64,000 bases of DNA from Purpureocillium takamizusanense (GCF_022605165.1 NC_063073.1:2232001-2296000); one strand, 5' to 3'. Positions 13,016 to 24,778 are shown, counted from the stretch's first letter. A program made the numbers and translations. Notes: generated from the sequence alone by a model not told the origin.

Positions 13016-13055
13016 GTAAGGCAAGGCAAGGTAAGGTCAGGTAAGGTCAGGTAGG
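13016..13055. repeat. Short tandem repeat, GGTAAGGTCA-type decamer
   Basis: About two full copies plus partial copies of an AGGTAAGGTC unit stand head to tail and run directly into a GTACGAAGTAC element at 13056. The repeat is intergenic. Confidence 0.6.
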
Positions 13056-13279
13056 GTACGAAGTACTTGCTTCGTATATAAACCTACCGGAGGCTTTGAA
13101 GGGAAGGAGGAGGAGGCCAGCTAAAAAGGGGGGGGGTTGCGCCGCGTGGCGAAGCGTGCTGCCGCTGCTGCCCGTTTTCCGCAACTGCACTGCACGGCTG
13201 GGACGGACTCGGATTTTTTCTCTTTGTCTCTGTCCGTCCGTCCATCCCTCCAGCCAACCCCGTGGTGCTTCTCACACCT

Positions 13280-13322
13280 AGGTGGGTGGGTGGATAGGTA
13301 GGCAGGCAGGCAGGTAGATAGG
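13280..13322. repeat. Degenerate GGTA/GGCA tetranucleotide repeat
   Basis: An imperfect microsatellite made of GGTG, GGTA, GGCA and GATA units between the asparaginase and TFIIB genes. Confidence 0.6.
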
Positions 13323-14006
13323 CTCTCTCTTTTCGTGTGGGGGAGCGAGCGAGCCTACACGCGATGCCTGACCGGAGGGCTGTGGGGAGGAGAGGGGAGG
13401 GGGAGAGACTGGGGGAAGGGGCGCGGGGGACCCGTGGGGGGAAATGAAGAAAAAGGAATAGAAAAGAGAGGGGAGTACTTCGTACAAGGAGAGGAAGAGA
13501 GGAGGGAAGGGAGAGAGAGAGAGATGGCACACTCGACCACGCAGGCACGCACGCACACATACACACACATACGCGCGCGACACGAACCGTGACAGCAAGC
13601 GATATTCACGCACAAAAAGGGGGGGGGGATACAATTTGGGCCGTCTATTTTGGGGGAGGGAATATGTCCCTCACTACCTCGCTTTGTACCGTGACAATCG
13701 TTTGCTCTTGGGCGCCAAAGGCCGCCATCATCATGGGCCATGCTGACCCAACCGCCCCGAGCATGCTTCCCCAGCAAGCAAGTATTGAGGGACAGGGACG
13801 GGAGGTAAAACACTCGACAAGCAGTCCGAGTCAAAAACAACTTGCGCCGCCCGCCATAAACGCCATGATATGAATCCAGTCTGGCATTCCGCAAGTAGGA
13901 GGAACCTAAGAGGGAAACCCCCGAGGTCTTTCTGCAGACGGCTCCACCTGGAGCCGCCACGGGTAGGCGTGCCATCCGTACGCGGTGTGTCTGGCCTGCT
14001 TCGCGA

Positions 14007-15050
14007 TCAGGCCTGCACCTGTGGGATATTGTCCATGCTCATGCCTTCATCGAGCCACTCCTTATCGATGAGCTGGTCACGGGCGGCGAACAAATGCTTG
14101 TAAGCCGTTTTGACCGTGCCGTCGCTCACGCCGGCCTGCTTGGCAATGGGCGTCGACGACCGCGGCTCCCCAACAAGGTGGCAAGCCATGTAGATGCACG
14201 CAGCCGCAACGGAAAGGGGCGATCGGCCGGCCAAGGCCGATATGTCGTTGGCCCTTTCGGCTAGGGCACGCGAGATCTTGCTAATCTTCTGCTGGTTCTT
14301 GAAACCGAGCTGCGATACGTAGCGGCCGCACAGGTCCTCGGCGCCAACTGACGTGTTCTCGTAGTTGGTGACGGTGTTGAGGCCCGTTGCGCCCTCTCCC
14401 TCGGTGTCTTGCAGCTTCTGGAGGAACTTTTGCAGCTGCTTGAAGACCCTTCCGACCTCCTTCTTGCTGACGCTAGTCAAGTTGAAGATTTCTCGAAAGG
14501 TGCGAGGCACGTTGTTCTGGCGGCACGCGATAAAGATGCAGCCGGCGATGACGGCCTCTTGCGGCTTGCCCTTCATAAACTTGTACTTGTCTACCAGCTT
14601 GAAGATGTGCTTGGCGGCGTTGGATACGTTTTGGCCCATGTTGATGGCCTCGCAGAGCGAGACGATCTCCTTGTACGCCTGCATGAGTCCCTTCTGCGCC
14701 TTGTCCTGGTTGGCATTGTTCTGCGTTCGCGACAGCGCCTTGTGCGCCTTGGACTCGGAAAAGGCGACGGTGGTGGCTAGCTGTTCTCCCTCGATGAACT
14801 CGTCCTGCGGTCCGCCGACTCGGCTCGGGTCGTCACCGCCGTGGTCGTCGTTGGCAAAGGTACGCCACTCGGATCGGGTGTCTATGATGCGGGTGCCGAC
14901 GACAACGCCGCAGCTCTGACACACCATGTCACCGCTCGAAAACTCCTCGACGAGATTCGGTGGTATCTCTTTACAGTCGGGGCAGCAAAGGATATTATTC
15001 AGATCCTCTTGGAACGCCCCTGCATTCCCTTCTCCACCCGGTGGGAGCAT
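14007..15050 (-). CDS. SUA7: Transcription initiation factor TFIIB
   Basis: General RNA polymerase II initiation factor that bridges TBP-DNA and the polymerase. The single exon gives 347 aa from the ATG at 15050, the usual family length. The N-terminal zinc ribbon is visible as CPDC and CQSC (about residues 22-48), followed by the B-reader/finger segment RIIDTRSEWRTFANDD. Two cyclin-like repeats follow. The first contains KHIFKLVDKYKFMKGK and AGCIFIACRQ, and the second contains SPLSVAAACIYMACHL and ends in helix-turn-helix-like sequence (ISDGTVK-type, here VSDGTVKTAYKHL). The open frame continues 103 codons upstream to 15359, but that extension is Arg/Lys/Ser-rich and not family-like, so I treat it as 5' leader. 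The gene is divergent to TRP4 with 1.36 kb between starts. Confidence 0.93.
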   Translation of the reverse strand: MLPPGGEGNAGAFQEDLNNILCCPDCKEIPPNLVEEFSSGDMVCQSCGVVVGTRIIDTRSEWRTFANDDHGGDDPSRVGGPQDEFIEGEQLATTVAFSESKAHKALSRTQNNANQDKAQKGLMQAYKEIVSLCEAINMGQNVSNAAKHIFKLVDKYKFMKGKPQEAVIAGCIFIACRQNNVPRTFREIFNLTSVSKKEVGRVFKQLQKFLQKLQDTEGEGATGLNTVTNYENTSVGAEDLCGRYVSQLGFKNQQKISKISRALAERANDISALAGRSPLSVAAACIYMACHLVGEPRSSTPIAKQAGVSDGTVKTAYKHLFAARDQLIDKEWLDEGMSMDNIPQVQA

Positions 15051-16411
15051 CTTGGGCACGTACGGCTTCGCAGCGTAGATGTTGCTGACCTCGTTGAACA
15101 CTTTTCGCGCTCGCTTGACCTCCTTCCGGCGACGCCGAAGCTGCTGTCTCTTTTTGACGACTGCAGATCTTGAAGCCCAGGTTGCGTCACCCTCGGTAGA
15201 GTGTAGCAGAAGACGGTCGTTGTGAAGCTGGACGAGAAGTGGCGAATGCACTTTGGAGGCTTTGAGGCTCGGGAGGCTTTCGCCGACAGCCACGTCACCG
15301 AGCGGCGACGGCTTCAGAGTGATAGGGAAATGAGGGACTTGACTCCGAGATCCTCGCACGAATAAGGTAGGATCGTCCTCGGGCTAGATGCTTCCGCGAG
15401 ACCAGGGGCTGCAAAAACGAGTGCAGTCTCCCTCTGTAGTCCTTTTCTCCGTTTTTTTCTTTTGTTTTCTGTGTCTTTTCTCTTGTTCTCTCTTTCTTTG
15501 CTACTATCCTAATCGCAAGCTGATGATCGCTGGGCGCCGCGTGCGCTGATGACGTTCGTGGTGCCCCTCTTTAGTCAGAGCCTATCTCACAGGAGACGAT
15601 GCAGCGCGCAAGTTATGACGAGTGAAGAGGTCAAACTGCTGCCGGCCGACGGTTCTGTACCAGTGAAGGCGTCTGGGGATGCAGAGAAACCCAGAGCAGC
15701 GAAGAGTCGGCTCGAAGTGGTCCGTCGCGATCGCTCGAGTGCGGTGCAGTGAACAAACAGCGCTGGGAGGACGAAGACCAAACGCGACGCGAGCGCAGAC
15801 CGACTTCTGGCGGCAAAAGAGTGACGAGGGTGACGATGGAAGGGAGGCGGAATGAGGTTGAAGGGGGGAGGTTTGGTGGCGGAAGTGGAGGGGAGGCGGA
15901 GATGTCTTTGTGCACGGCCCGGCTGACTGACTGCCTGCCTACCTGGCACGAGGGCGCGCCGCTCTTGGGGGCTCTGTGGCTGAGTAATGTGCCCCGGTGT
16001 GGCTGTGGCGCACAGCGGCATCCATGCGTTGGGTTCCGGAAGATTCGCCGATCCGACGTCGGCGTGAGTGTCACAAACTGCCGGGCAGCGCAGCCTCACA
16101 GCGAAAGGCTCCACGTGTGGCCAATCTCGGCCAATTGCTGCTCGACAAGCAGCTGCCCGTGTGGGCGTCGGACAAAGCAGCCATGTTTCTCGTTGGCAGC
16201 AGCATGTGCTGACTGAGGCTTGACTCACAATACAGATACGGCTCGATTGACAGCAGGCCTCTCTGTCAGGTCAATTGAGATCCAAGTCAGATCTGAGCCC
16301 CAGACACCAAACACCTTTGGAAAGCATCAGATCTGTCAGCTGCGGGTGTCCAGCAGCTCATTCAGTTCGCCAAGTTTTCCGAACGTGGCGGAACACATCA
16401 CGTCCACTGCA
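15051..16411. other. Shared divergent promoter region of TFIIB and TRP4
   Basis: The 1.36 kb between the two start codons holds pyrimidine-rich sequence on the TFIIB side (about 15420-15500), typical of highly expressed fungal promoters and leaders. Overlapping open frames on both strands (15587-16228 minus, 15749-16216 plus) lack any family resemblance. Confidence 0.5.
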
Positions 16412-17716
16412 ATGGCGAGCCAACAACCCATTGGGTCAGGCCAGGCCGACCTGCCGCCCGTCGATATCAAGCCATTGTTGACCAAGCTTTGGCCCGTCGA
16501 CACCGAGGTCACGCCCGACGAGATTGCCGAGGCCATCTCTCACTTCTTCACCAATCAAGTCACCGAGGCCCAGACGGCCTCGTTGCTCATGGCGCTGCAC
16601 TTCACCAAGATGGACTTTCGGGCAGATGTCCTGGCCAAGTGCGCCCACGTCATGATGCAGGCCGCCGCTCCCATACCAACAGCGGAGCTGCGGCAAGTCC
16701 TGGAGCGACGCGGGAGGAAAGAGGGCAGTTACGGAGGTGGCCTGGTATGTACCCCTTTCTGAACCGGGGAGCGCTTGACGAAGCTATGTGTCTGACTCGC
16801 ATCTCAGTGTGATATCGTCGGAACCGGCGGTGACGCCCACAACACCTTCAACATCAGCACGACGTCTTCTATCCTTGCGTCGGCGCTGCTCTTGGTATCA
16901 AAGCACGGCAACAAGGCCAGCACGTCCAAGTCGGGCAGCGCGGACATGGTCAACTGCATGCAGCCGCGGGCCCCCATCATCAGCGCCGTCAAGCCCGACT
17001 CCCTTGTCAAGGTCTACTCGGCCACCAACTACAGCTTCCTGTTCGCTCCCGTCTTCCACACCGGCATGCGCTACGTGGCACCCGTCCGCAAGCAGCTGCC
17101 GTGGAGGACTATCTTCAACAACGTGGGTCCGCTGGCGAACCCCGTCGACGACGTGCTTGAGGCGCGAGTCATTGGTGTTGGCCGCAGAGACCTCGGGCCT
17201 GCATTTGCCGAGGCTCTGAGGACGGCCGGTTGCCGAAAGGCCCTGATCGTCTGCGGAGAGGAAGAGCTCGACGAGCTCAGCTGCGCCGGCCCGACGCTCT
17301 GCTGGATGTTGAAGGAGAAGACGCCCGGCGGCGAGATATCCGTCGAGCACTTCAAGGTGTCGCCGAGCGACTTTGGATTCCAGCCACACCCGCTGAGCGA
17401 GGTGTCGCCGGGCAAGGAGCCGGCCGAGAACGCCGAGATCCTGCGCCGCATCCTGCACGGCGAGATGCCCGAGGACGACCCTCTCATCGATTTTGTTCTC
17501 ATCAACACTGCCGCCCTCTTGGTCGTGTCTGGCATCTGCGAGTCGAACACCAGCGACATGGGGCACGGCGACGACGGAAAGGTCGTCACGGAGCGCGGTC
17601 CGGCGGGGCAGCGCTGGAAGGAAGGCGTGCGAAGAGCCCGCTGGGCCATTAAGAGCGGCGAGGCATGGAAACAGTGGCAGGCGTTTGTGGACGTGACCAA
17701 CGAGATTGGTGCTTGA
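16412..17716 (+). CDS. TRP4: Anthranilate phosphoribosyltransferase
   Basis: Second step of tryptophan biosynthesis: transfers phosphoribose from PRPP to anthranilate. Exons 16412-16744 and 16808-17716 give 413 aa, with an intron of 63 nt in phase 0. The N-terminal helical domain occupies about residues 20-110. The glycine-rich PRPP-binding loop GTGGDAHNTFN begins immediately after the intron. Next come the KHGNKASTSKSGSADM segment that lines the anthranilate and PRPP site, the conserved F-APVFHTGMRYVAPVRK region, and TIFNNVGPLANP. All diagnostic motifs are present, so the enzyme should be active. Compared with bacterial TrpD it carries two insertions, near residues 205-300, as is common in fungi. 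The gene converges on a membrane-protein gene with 165 nt between stop codons. Confidence 0.95.
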
Positions 17717-17881
17717 TCAACAAAGGGGTCAATGCCTATGTATCCTGCTACATGCAAATCATACAGGTATGTGTTTCAAAGGTCCACAGATACGACTCCG
17801 AGCGTGCTCCGTTCCCAAATCCAAAGAGCCAAACTCCAAGAAATGCCCGCGCCACCCACCCTCTCTATTGTTCCTCATCTT

Positions 17882-18733
17882 TTAAAAATGCGTGTACTCA
17901 TTCTCCGCCTCTCCCACCGGAGACAAGGGCGAGTACATGGGAAGCTGCCGGCCTCCAAAGGGCAATGCTAGCGAAACGTCGGTCGTCGCCGGATAGGTCA
18001 AGGGGCGATGGGCCGGCGGCGACGTCGCTAGCGAACGTGCCACAGCAGCTCTCGCATCGGTCGCGGATGTGTCTTCCATGCTGGGGTGGTGCGCGAGGGA
18101 TCGAGACCTGTCCTGACGGACGCCAGCCTCCCATCGCTTCCAGTCTCGCACCATGCCGACGGGGCTCTCCACCGGCGTGTCGACTTCAGTGTCGCCGACG
18201 TCCTTCTGCTGCTGCTGCTGTTGTTGTCTGTCTGGGCTTTGCGGCTTCTCGACTTGTTGTTCTCCGTGTTGGCGCGGGTACGACTCGTCGCCCTCGCCGT
18301 AACAAGGGAGCGGCTGCTGCTGCAGGGTGTCGTGCGACGAGGCGCGGCTGGCGAGCGACTTGCGAATGATTTCCGCCCTCTGCGCCTCCAGCTCCTCGTC
18401 GTCGACGACGACGACGCTGCGCATGCTGCGCATGCTGCCGCCGATGCTCAGCGACGGCGACGGCTTGGGCCACGTCGCGGTGAGACTGGGCGGCCTGCTG
18501 CTCATAGGGACCCCCACGACGACGACGGGCTGCATGTCGGCGGGCCCGCCGGCGACCTCCCGGTACGGCCTCCGCTTCTTGTACTGTCGGTGGATGAGCG
18601 ATGCGGTGATGCCGACGACGCATAGGGCGCCGAAGACGATGCTGATGACGACCCAGGGCCTGCTCCCCAGGGGTGGCGGGGAAGAGGTGGAGTCATCGGG
18701 AGAGGCCGCGGCTCGGTTGCTCACGGGAGCCAT
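17882..18733 (-). CDS. Hypothetical single-pass membrane protein
   Basis: A 283-residue protein I do not recognise. It has a short Ser/Pro-rich N-terminus of about 26 residues, one strong hydrophobic segment at about residues 27-48 (WVVISIVFGALCVVGI), and a basic stop-transfer stretch HRQYKKRR. A long hydrophilic tail follows, with an acidic patch and a run of seven Gln near residue 175 encoded by a CTG/CAG repeat. The charge distribution predicts the long tail in the cytosol, without a cleavable signal peptide. The tail is low in predicted structure and rich in Ser, Pro and Gln, which suggests a disordered regulatory or scaffold region. The coding frame is single-exon and converges on TRP4. 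A real gene is likely because of the coherent TM plus positive-inside pattern, but no function is proposed. Confidence 0.65.
   Translation of the reverse strand: MAPVSNRAAASPDDSTSSPPPLGSRPWVVISIVFGALCVVGITASLIHRQYKKRRPYREVAGGPADMQPVVVVGVPMSSRPPSLTATWPKPSPSLSIGGSMRSMRSVVVVDDEELEAQRAEIIRKSLASRASSHDTLQQQPLPCYGEGDESYPRQHGEQQVEKPQSPDRQQQQQQQKDVGDTEVDTPVESPVGMVRDWKRWEAGVRQDRSRSLAHHPSMEDTSATDARAAVARSLATSPPAHRPLTYPATTDVSLALPFGGRQLPMYSPLSPVGEAENEYTHF
18203..18227. repeat. CTG/CAG trinucleotide repeat inside the membrane-protein gene
   Basis: Five tandem CTG units followed by TTG units on the plus strand. They encode a polyglutamine run on the minus strand and could vary in length between strains. Confidence 0.7.
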
Positions 18734-21135
18734 TGGATGCTTGCTTGCCTCCTGGCGATTTGCCTCCTGAAGAGCGATGGGCGGTGGGTGTTACGGGAGC
18801 GGGAGCGGGAGCGGGACGGGGAAAGAAAACAAAGTGCCTTTTCTAGATGCGGAAACGAAGACGATGACTGAACGCGAGGTGCCAGGGACTCGACTCGCCA
18901 GCGCCAGAGGTTTGCTGGCCCTTCTTATGCATGCGTACGTACTTGGTAGGCGCATCGAGACAGTCCCGGGCTCCCAGGCAGAGCAACCCCAACTCATGCA
19001 CATACGTTACATCAGGCTGTCCGTGAGTTGGTGATGTGCCTCATGATGGTGGTGCCCCTCTTACCACCAAAAGCCAACCGTAGGACAGTAGTAGTCAATC
19101 TGTAAAACTAAATGCGTATCTACTGCAAGGAATGCTTGCTTGGGGGGGGCAGGCGGCAGTGTCCGGCCCGGGCGTCGATAATAGTAGCAGTAGTAGTAGT
19201 AGACGACGTGGTGAACTGGCCCATGCGCGATGCTTGCCAGAATGGGTCCTCCCCCCCCCCTGTGGGTGTGGCACAGACGGACCAAGGGCGGCCATCCTCC
19301 CCTTTGTTCTGCAATGATCCCCTCAATTTGATTTTAGCCTGACTTGTTGTTTGCGACCTGTGTGCGTACGTTCGACCTGCGGACTTTCTGGGAGAGGGGG
19401 TGGTGGTCGACCGGGGGAGGGGGACGGGGAGGGAGGAAGTGCCTGGCTTCCCCGGCTCGACTCCGCCTGCGAACCCAAATATATACTCACCGAGGGTCGC
19501 ATTGCAGCGCAGCGGAAGGAGGGGTGGATGAGAGCGCCGCGGAAGGGAGGGTGTCAAAGGGGACTGGGACCGGGCCCCCTCGTTCTATGAATGGACAGTG
19601 CAAATGCAGATGCGACACCCTTGAAGACGTGAGTTGCCCAATTCGACGATGCTTCGTACTTCGTATGTATGGATGTGTACAGGCGTCACAGGAGACGTAG
19701 CCAATGAAATGGTGTTATTATTAGTCGAACCGACCTTGCAAGGTATGTATGTCGCTTTGCCTGGCCTGGGCCTGGCGACAACCTGGATCGACGACGGAGC
19801 GGCGCAGCCCTTTCCCCCCGGTTTGGCATGGCCCCCAAGAACGCATCCCGCTCACACAGAACCTACGAACCTTTCCCGCTGGTTCGCCTGCCAGAGGCGG
19901 AGGTGGCGCGGCGGGCGGGCCGTGGCACTGCCTTACATACTGCACAGTAGCTTAGTACATACATACCGCATCGCATGTCTTGCATGGCTGGAGGGGGGAG
20001 GGACGGGACTCCAGACCGGGCCGGGCAGGCGGGCACTGCTTGCTTGCAGATGGGACGCGCGCATGCACTGCGCTCGCTACCAGGCGCTGTGCATGTCTGT
20101 GGGAGCAGTGCTTCGTACATATAGGTATGATTTGATGATTGATTGATGTCTTCTCTCTGATGAATGACGCGATGCCAATTGATATGATGTAGTCAATCGA
20201 GAGCTCGGCGCTGGGTGTGAATATGACATGACATGCTGCTACCTCATACCCCAAGCTTTTTCTCTTTTTTTTTTTGGCCCTTTCGTTTGTTGGCGTTGAG
20301 TCCGGGCGGGGCTACGAAGGAATAACTCAATGTGGAAAATCCGGGGTACCAAACGCCTTTTTGGCGTCCAACCCACGACCGCACCCAACCCTTTTGGTTC
20401 CACACTTCCAGGTTGGCAAGCATTGACGGAGAGCAAGAAACGTGATGTGAGGCGAACCAAATTGGAAGACGAGCCGTCGATGGGGAACGAACAGGAGGAG
20501 CAGGCTCGCCCCTAACTCGACTATGGGCCATCGACGTTACGGACGCGACTGATCGGTTCATGTTGGAAATTCATCCAGTCCACGCATCTCGCCTCCAGCC
20601 TACTAAGTAGAGTACCTAGCAGTAGTCAGTCCTTTGGCGGAGGAGCGGCCCCCGCGTGGGGATTTGATCCAGCCTGGCCGGGACAAGCCACCAGGGCGCG
20701 AAACATGCCTGGACGCTAATAGAGCCCCGGAGCCCGCGGGAGGGCTGCTGGAGCTGGAGTTCCGGACAGCTAGGGGGGCTCTCCTGGATTGCTCTTTTGG
20801 GTGGTTACGGCGAGAATTCCAGCTCCCTCATTGGCGCTGGCCCGCCTCAGGGCATGAAGTTGTGTTCGTCAGTGGACGGGAGGCCCCTAGCGGCCAGGGG
20901 CGGTTCGCCCGCCGAGCATAGGTGGACCTGTGGAGGCGGGCAGCGCTGTCGGATGCCGACGGCATGGGCGCTGCTCCACCCCCGCCTCCCTCCCACCCGG
21001 GGTCAATTCGTCTATCCATCCATTGCCAACACCCGACGCCGAGGCCGCTCATTCTCCCTCTCCCCCCCTTCTCCTTTCCCTTCTGCAACTCTTCATCCAT
21101 CCGCATCGACGGCCGGCTGCATATCGACGCAAGGC
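18734..21135. other. Intergenic region, no supported gene
   Basis: 2.4 kb of divergent intergenic DNA between the membrane-protein gene and the CoA-transferase. It contains a GTA trinucleotide tract near 19186-19202, T- and G-runs (about 20264-20275 and 19251-19260), and partial GTAC-NNN-GTAC elements near 19656 and 20110. No recognisable protein, tRNA or rRNA was seen. Confidence 0.5.
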
Positions 21136-22812
21136 ATGTCTGCGGTGGCTGCGAGATGGATGAGGCCGCTGGCCTCGGCGACGTCAACGGCGACGGCCCC
21201 ACGCGCGGCCGGCTCGCTCGTCCCGCACCGCGTGCGGCATCGCTTCTACTCGGCATCGGCGGCGCAGGGCTCCTCGCTGCCCCTCGAGGGCTATCGGGTG
21301 CTGGACATGACCCGCGTTCTGGCCGGTGTAAGTCGCTCCGGCATCTGCCGCCACACACACACACACACACACCCCTCACTGTCACCCCTGCAGCCGCTTC
21401 TTCATCTGCTGACGTGACGCTTCGCACCACAGCCATACTGCACTCAGATCTTGGGCGACTTGGGGTACGGGCTGCCCTGTTTGTCTTTTCGCTTGTCTGC
21501 CTCCGGCACAGTAATCTGACTGGTTTTCGCTCTGCTATAGCGCCGAGGTGATCAAGATTGAGCACCCTGTCCGCGGCGACGACACCCGGGCGTGGGGCCC
21601 TCCTTATGCCACTTACAAGCCCGAGTCGGGCGCCAAGGGCCCCGGTGAGGCTGCTTATTTCCTAGGGGTAAGTTTGCCCTATGCATCGCATGCTCTACTC
21701 ACTTGATCGAGTGCTCATTCGTTTTGCCTAGGCCAATCGCAACAAAAAGTCCCTTGGTCTCTCATTCCAGCACAAGGCAGGCGTTGAGATCCTTCACAAG
21801 CTAGTCGCAAAATGCGACATTCTCGTTGAGAACTACCTCCCCGGCACCCTCAAGAGGTATTCCATGGACTATGAGACGCTTCGCAAGATCAACCCGGCTC
21901 TCATCTACGCATCCATCACCGGCTACGGCCAGACCGGGCCCTACTCTAACCGCGCCGGCTACGACGTCATGGTCGAGGCCGAGTTCGGCCTGATGCACAT
22001 CACCGGCTCCCGCGACGGACCCCCCGTCAAGGTCGGCGTCGCCGTCACGGATCTCACCACCGGTCTCTACACGAGCAACAGCATCATGGCCGCGCTGCTC
22101 GGGCGTGCCAAGACGGGCCGGGGCCAGCACATCGACGTCGCCCTGAGCGACTGTCAGACCGCAACCCTGGCCAACATTGCCAGCAGCTGCCTCATAAGCG
22201 GCAAGCGGGACTCGGGCCGATGGGGGACCGCCCACCGTGAGTGAGCCTGCGATAAAGGCGCTCTCTCCCCTCCTCTTCATCTCGCGCTTGCTAACTATCT
22301 CTCTAGCATCCATCGTCCCGTACCGGTCCTTCAAGACCAAGGATGGCGACATTCTATTTGGAGGCGGCAACGACCGCCTCTTCGGCATTCTCTGCGACGG
22401 CTTCCACAAGCCCGAGTGGAAAGATGATGTCAAGTTCAAGACCAACGCAGACCGGGTCGCCAACCGCGTTGAGCTCGAGGCCGCCATCGAGGCCATCTCC
22501 CAGACCAAGACGACCCAGGAATGGCTCGACGTGTTTGAGGGCAGCGGCATGCCCTACGCGGCCGTCAACGACGTCCAGGACACCCTCAACCACGCGCACA
22601 CCCGGGCCCGCAACATGGTCGTCGAGATGGACCATGAGGCGTGTGGGCCCATCAAGATGGTCAACACACCCGTCAAATTCTCCGAAAGCCAGCCCTCCAT
22701 CCGCTCGGTGCCTCCCATGCTCGGGCAGCACACCAACGAGGTCTTGGGTGAGCACCTGGGAATGAGCGAGTCCGACATTGCGGCGCTCAAGGAGCAGGGT
22801 GTCGTCAGCTAG
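21136..22812 (+). CDS. Class III (CaiB/BaiF) CoA-transferase, SUGCT-like, probably mitochondrial
   Basis: Predicted to move CoA between dicarboxylic acids, as in succinyl-CoA:glutarate CoA-transferase. Exons 21136-21327, 21433-21464, 21541-21667, 21732-22236 and 22307-22812 give 453 aa. The N-terminal ~45 residues are rich in Arg, Ala and Ser without acidic residues, which suggests a mitochondrial presequence. Family features follow in order: LEGYRVLDMTRVLAGPYCTQ, GAEVIKIEHP, ANRNKKSLGLS, the conserved SITGYGQTGPY, and VAVTDLTTGLY with the likely catalytic aspartate. The glycine-rich loop ALLGRAKTGRGQHIDVAL and the C-terminal GGGNDRLFG domain complete the fold. Exon 2 is only 32 nt and intron 1 holds a CA microsatellite. 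Intron phases all fit, so I trust the model. The exact acyl donor and acceptor cannot be read from sequence. Confidence 0.9.
21351..21373. repeat. CA dinucleotide microsatellite in intron 1 of the CoA-transferase gene
   Basis: About eleven CA units lie inside the intron spanning 21328-21432, roughly 25 nt from the donor site. Confidence 0.8.
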
Positions 22813-23179
22813 GCATATAGAACGGGCTTCAACTAGACAATACCAACACAATTGTAATTGTAGCGGTTTTGTAGGCCATTGTTTCTCGCGCGAGGCGAGG
22901 ACGGACCGCTTTTGGAAGGGGGTGATAAATGGGTGGTCACGTGACACCCACGTGGCATGGCTCAACGACGCCTCATCCACCGTTCCTCGACTTTGTCCAC
23001 CCGCGCTTCACTTCATCGAATGTCCAAGTCAACGTAGCCACGAGTCGGCACTTGCGGTCATGATCCTCACTTATGCCGCTCATGCCAAGGGCTTAGACTG
23101 AGCATCGCCGCAAAGCCCCTACACGGCAATTGGCCGAATACACATCGGCCAACTTTTCATACAACACAGCAGTCTCGCA

Positions 23180-24778
23180 ATGGAAGCAGGAGGGCCAAGC
23201 TCGGATATTCTCCTGGCAGTGCCAAAAGCTCACGGCACAAATCGAGGAGACAACAATGTCGGGCTCTCAGATGAACAAGAAATAGCGGCTGCGCCGCCAT
23301 CGCCCTCGAGGTCGACGTATTCGCCGCAATTCTCCAAAGCCCGTTATTCCTGGATCCTGAGCAGAGCACGCACCGCTGGCGCCGGCGCATCAAAAACAGC
23401 CTCGCAAAATGAACCCCCTTCAGACAGGAATGGCGAGGGCAGTAAAGTTAGCTCCATTGTTGCAGGAGTCGCCGGCAGCCCCGCCTCCGCCTCGACCCTG
23501 CCGATGCCCAACTCCCAGCCTCCCGGCCTCTGGGAGCGGTCCATGTCGGGCATGTCAGAGGTCGCGAGACGTTATATCCCCTCCTACTCGCCGGACCTGA
23601 AGAGGAAGCGCGCCTCCGACGAGGCCGACATCGACTTTTCTCAAAGCACAATCCCGTTCAAGGTGCCAGCGCGATGCGCCCCCGCGTCCATCATCGGTGC
23701 ATCTGTCGCGCCGCCGGTGAGTGGCAGTCATGGCTGCTCCAAGTGTGGCGTCCAGACCTCGACGGCGCAGAATGCGCTCGTCGTTTGCCACGGCTGTCTC
23801 AAGCCGTTTCACCAGCATTGCCTTTCTTGGACGGATCCTTCAGAAAACGTGGCTTCCAGGCCGGGGACGTTCTGCCAAGACTGCCTCACTAAGAGCGGGG
23901 AGCAGTCGGGCGGCGCGAGCGGCGAGTCGCAGGATCGGCAGTTCATCGTCGAAAAGATACGTCGCAGGCGGCTGGCAAATTTACCCACGGGCGTGATCCC
24001 TGCAAAGCCAGAGCTCGTCGGCTTCCTCGCGAGGCAGGCATCCGGCGCAGAGGTAGGCAACGAAAGAAAAACAGATCCCATACGAAGCGACTGACTGACT
24101 ACGTTGCTGACACAAACACGCCTACAGCGCACAGAATATTTCCTTGGCAAGAAGAGGACGGAACTGCTCAACATCCTTTCGCTTTGCGACCAGCTCAAGC
24201 CTCAGCTTCTCGTTGACATTCTCGTTTCCGTGTCCAAGAAGCACCCCGACCTCCCCATCTTTGACGACCCGGAGTGGAGGGAGAACCTCCCGGGTGCTAC
24301 TGCTGCCGCTGCCGCCGCCGCCGCCGCCCCTTCCAGGCCCCGCGTCACGGCCGGAGCCAAGCCCCGCGCGCGCCACGGCCACACCCTCCTGCACCCCAAG
24401 GCGGGCACCCACAAGGTCAAGGGCAGCAGGAAGGTGCTGAAGCGCATCACCGTCGTCCGGCCCAAGAAGGAGCCGGGCCTCGGCGGGACAGCACCACCCA
24501 CAGCGAGACCCGAAGCGGCGGGTGCGGGGGGCCAGGATGCCGCGGCGGGGGAGGCCGGGGGCGGGGAAGGAGAAGAGGAGGTGGTGGCGGAGGAGGAGGA
24601 GATGGACGCCCTGCCGCCGACGTGGCCCAAGGCCGGCGAGGGCCTGTATGCGAAGCTGCCGCCCGAGAGCGAGGACCGGCTCCTCCTCGAGGACGACAAC
24701 GACGAGGAGGCGTTTAGCCACTTCATGGTGGACAAGGGGGGCAAGCAGATGGTGGCGGTCGTCCCGGCTTGTGCGTGA
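23180..24778 (+). CDS. PHD-finger protein, putative chromatin reader
   Basis: Predicted nuclear protein with one PHD zinc finger. Exons 23180-24052 and 24128-24778 give 507 aa, with an intron of 75 nt in phase 0. Residues 1-170 are Ser/Pro-rich and probably disordered. The PHD finger lies near residues 187-237 with the C4HC3 pattern CSKC, CHGC, HQHC and CQDC. After the finger come a basic stretch (KIRRRR), a leucine-rich helical segment KKRTELLNILSLC, a run of ten Ala (with one Thr before it), a Lys/Arg-rich patch resembling a nuclear localisation signal, and a Glu-rich stretch of about 25 residues. The C-terminus contains FSHFMVDKGGKQM-type sequence. It may belong to a chromatin complex, but no specific orthologue is claimed. 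It lies downstream of and on the same strand as the CoA-transferase gene, with 367 nt between them. Confidence 0.85.

Larger units (their letters stand above)
11044..14006. other. Intergenic region with simple repeats, no supported gene
   Basis: This 3 kb stretch between asparaginase and TFIIB has no conserved coding frame. It contains G-runs (about 13130-13137 and 13620-13628), AG- and CA-rich tracts around 13500-13580, and two copies of GTACGAAGTAC or its complement (13056, 13475). Overlapping frames such as 11508-12137 (+) and 12221-12838 (-) were judged chance frames. Confidence 0.5.

Noticed and set aside
15051..15359. 103-codon in-frame extension upstream of TFIIB
   Set aside because: Starting at 15050 gives the normal family length directly before the zinc ribbon; the extension has no TFIIB-like sequence.
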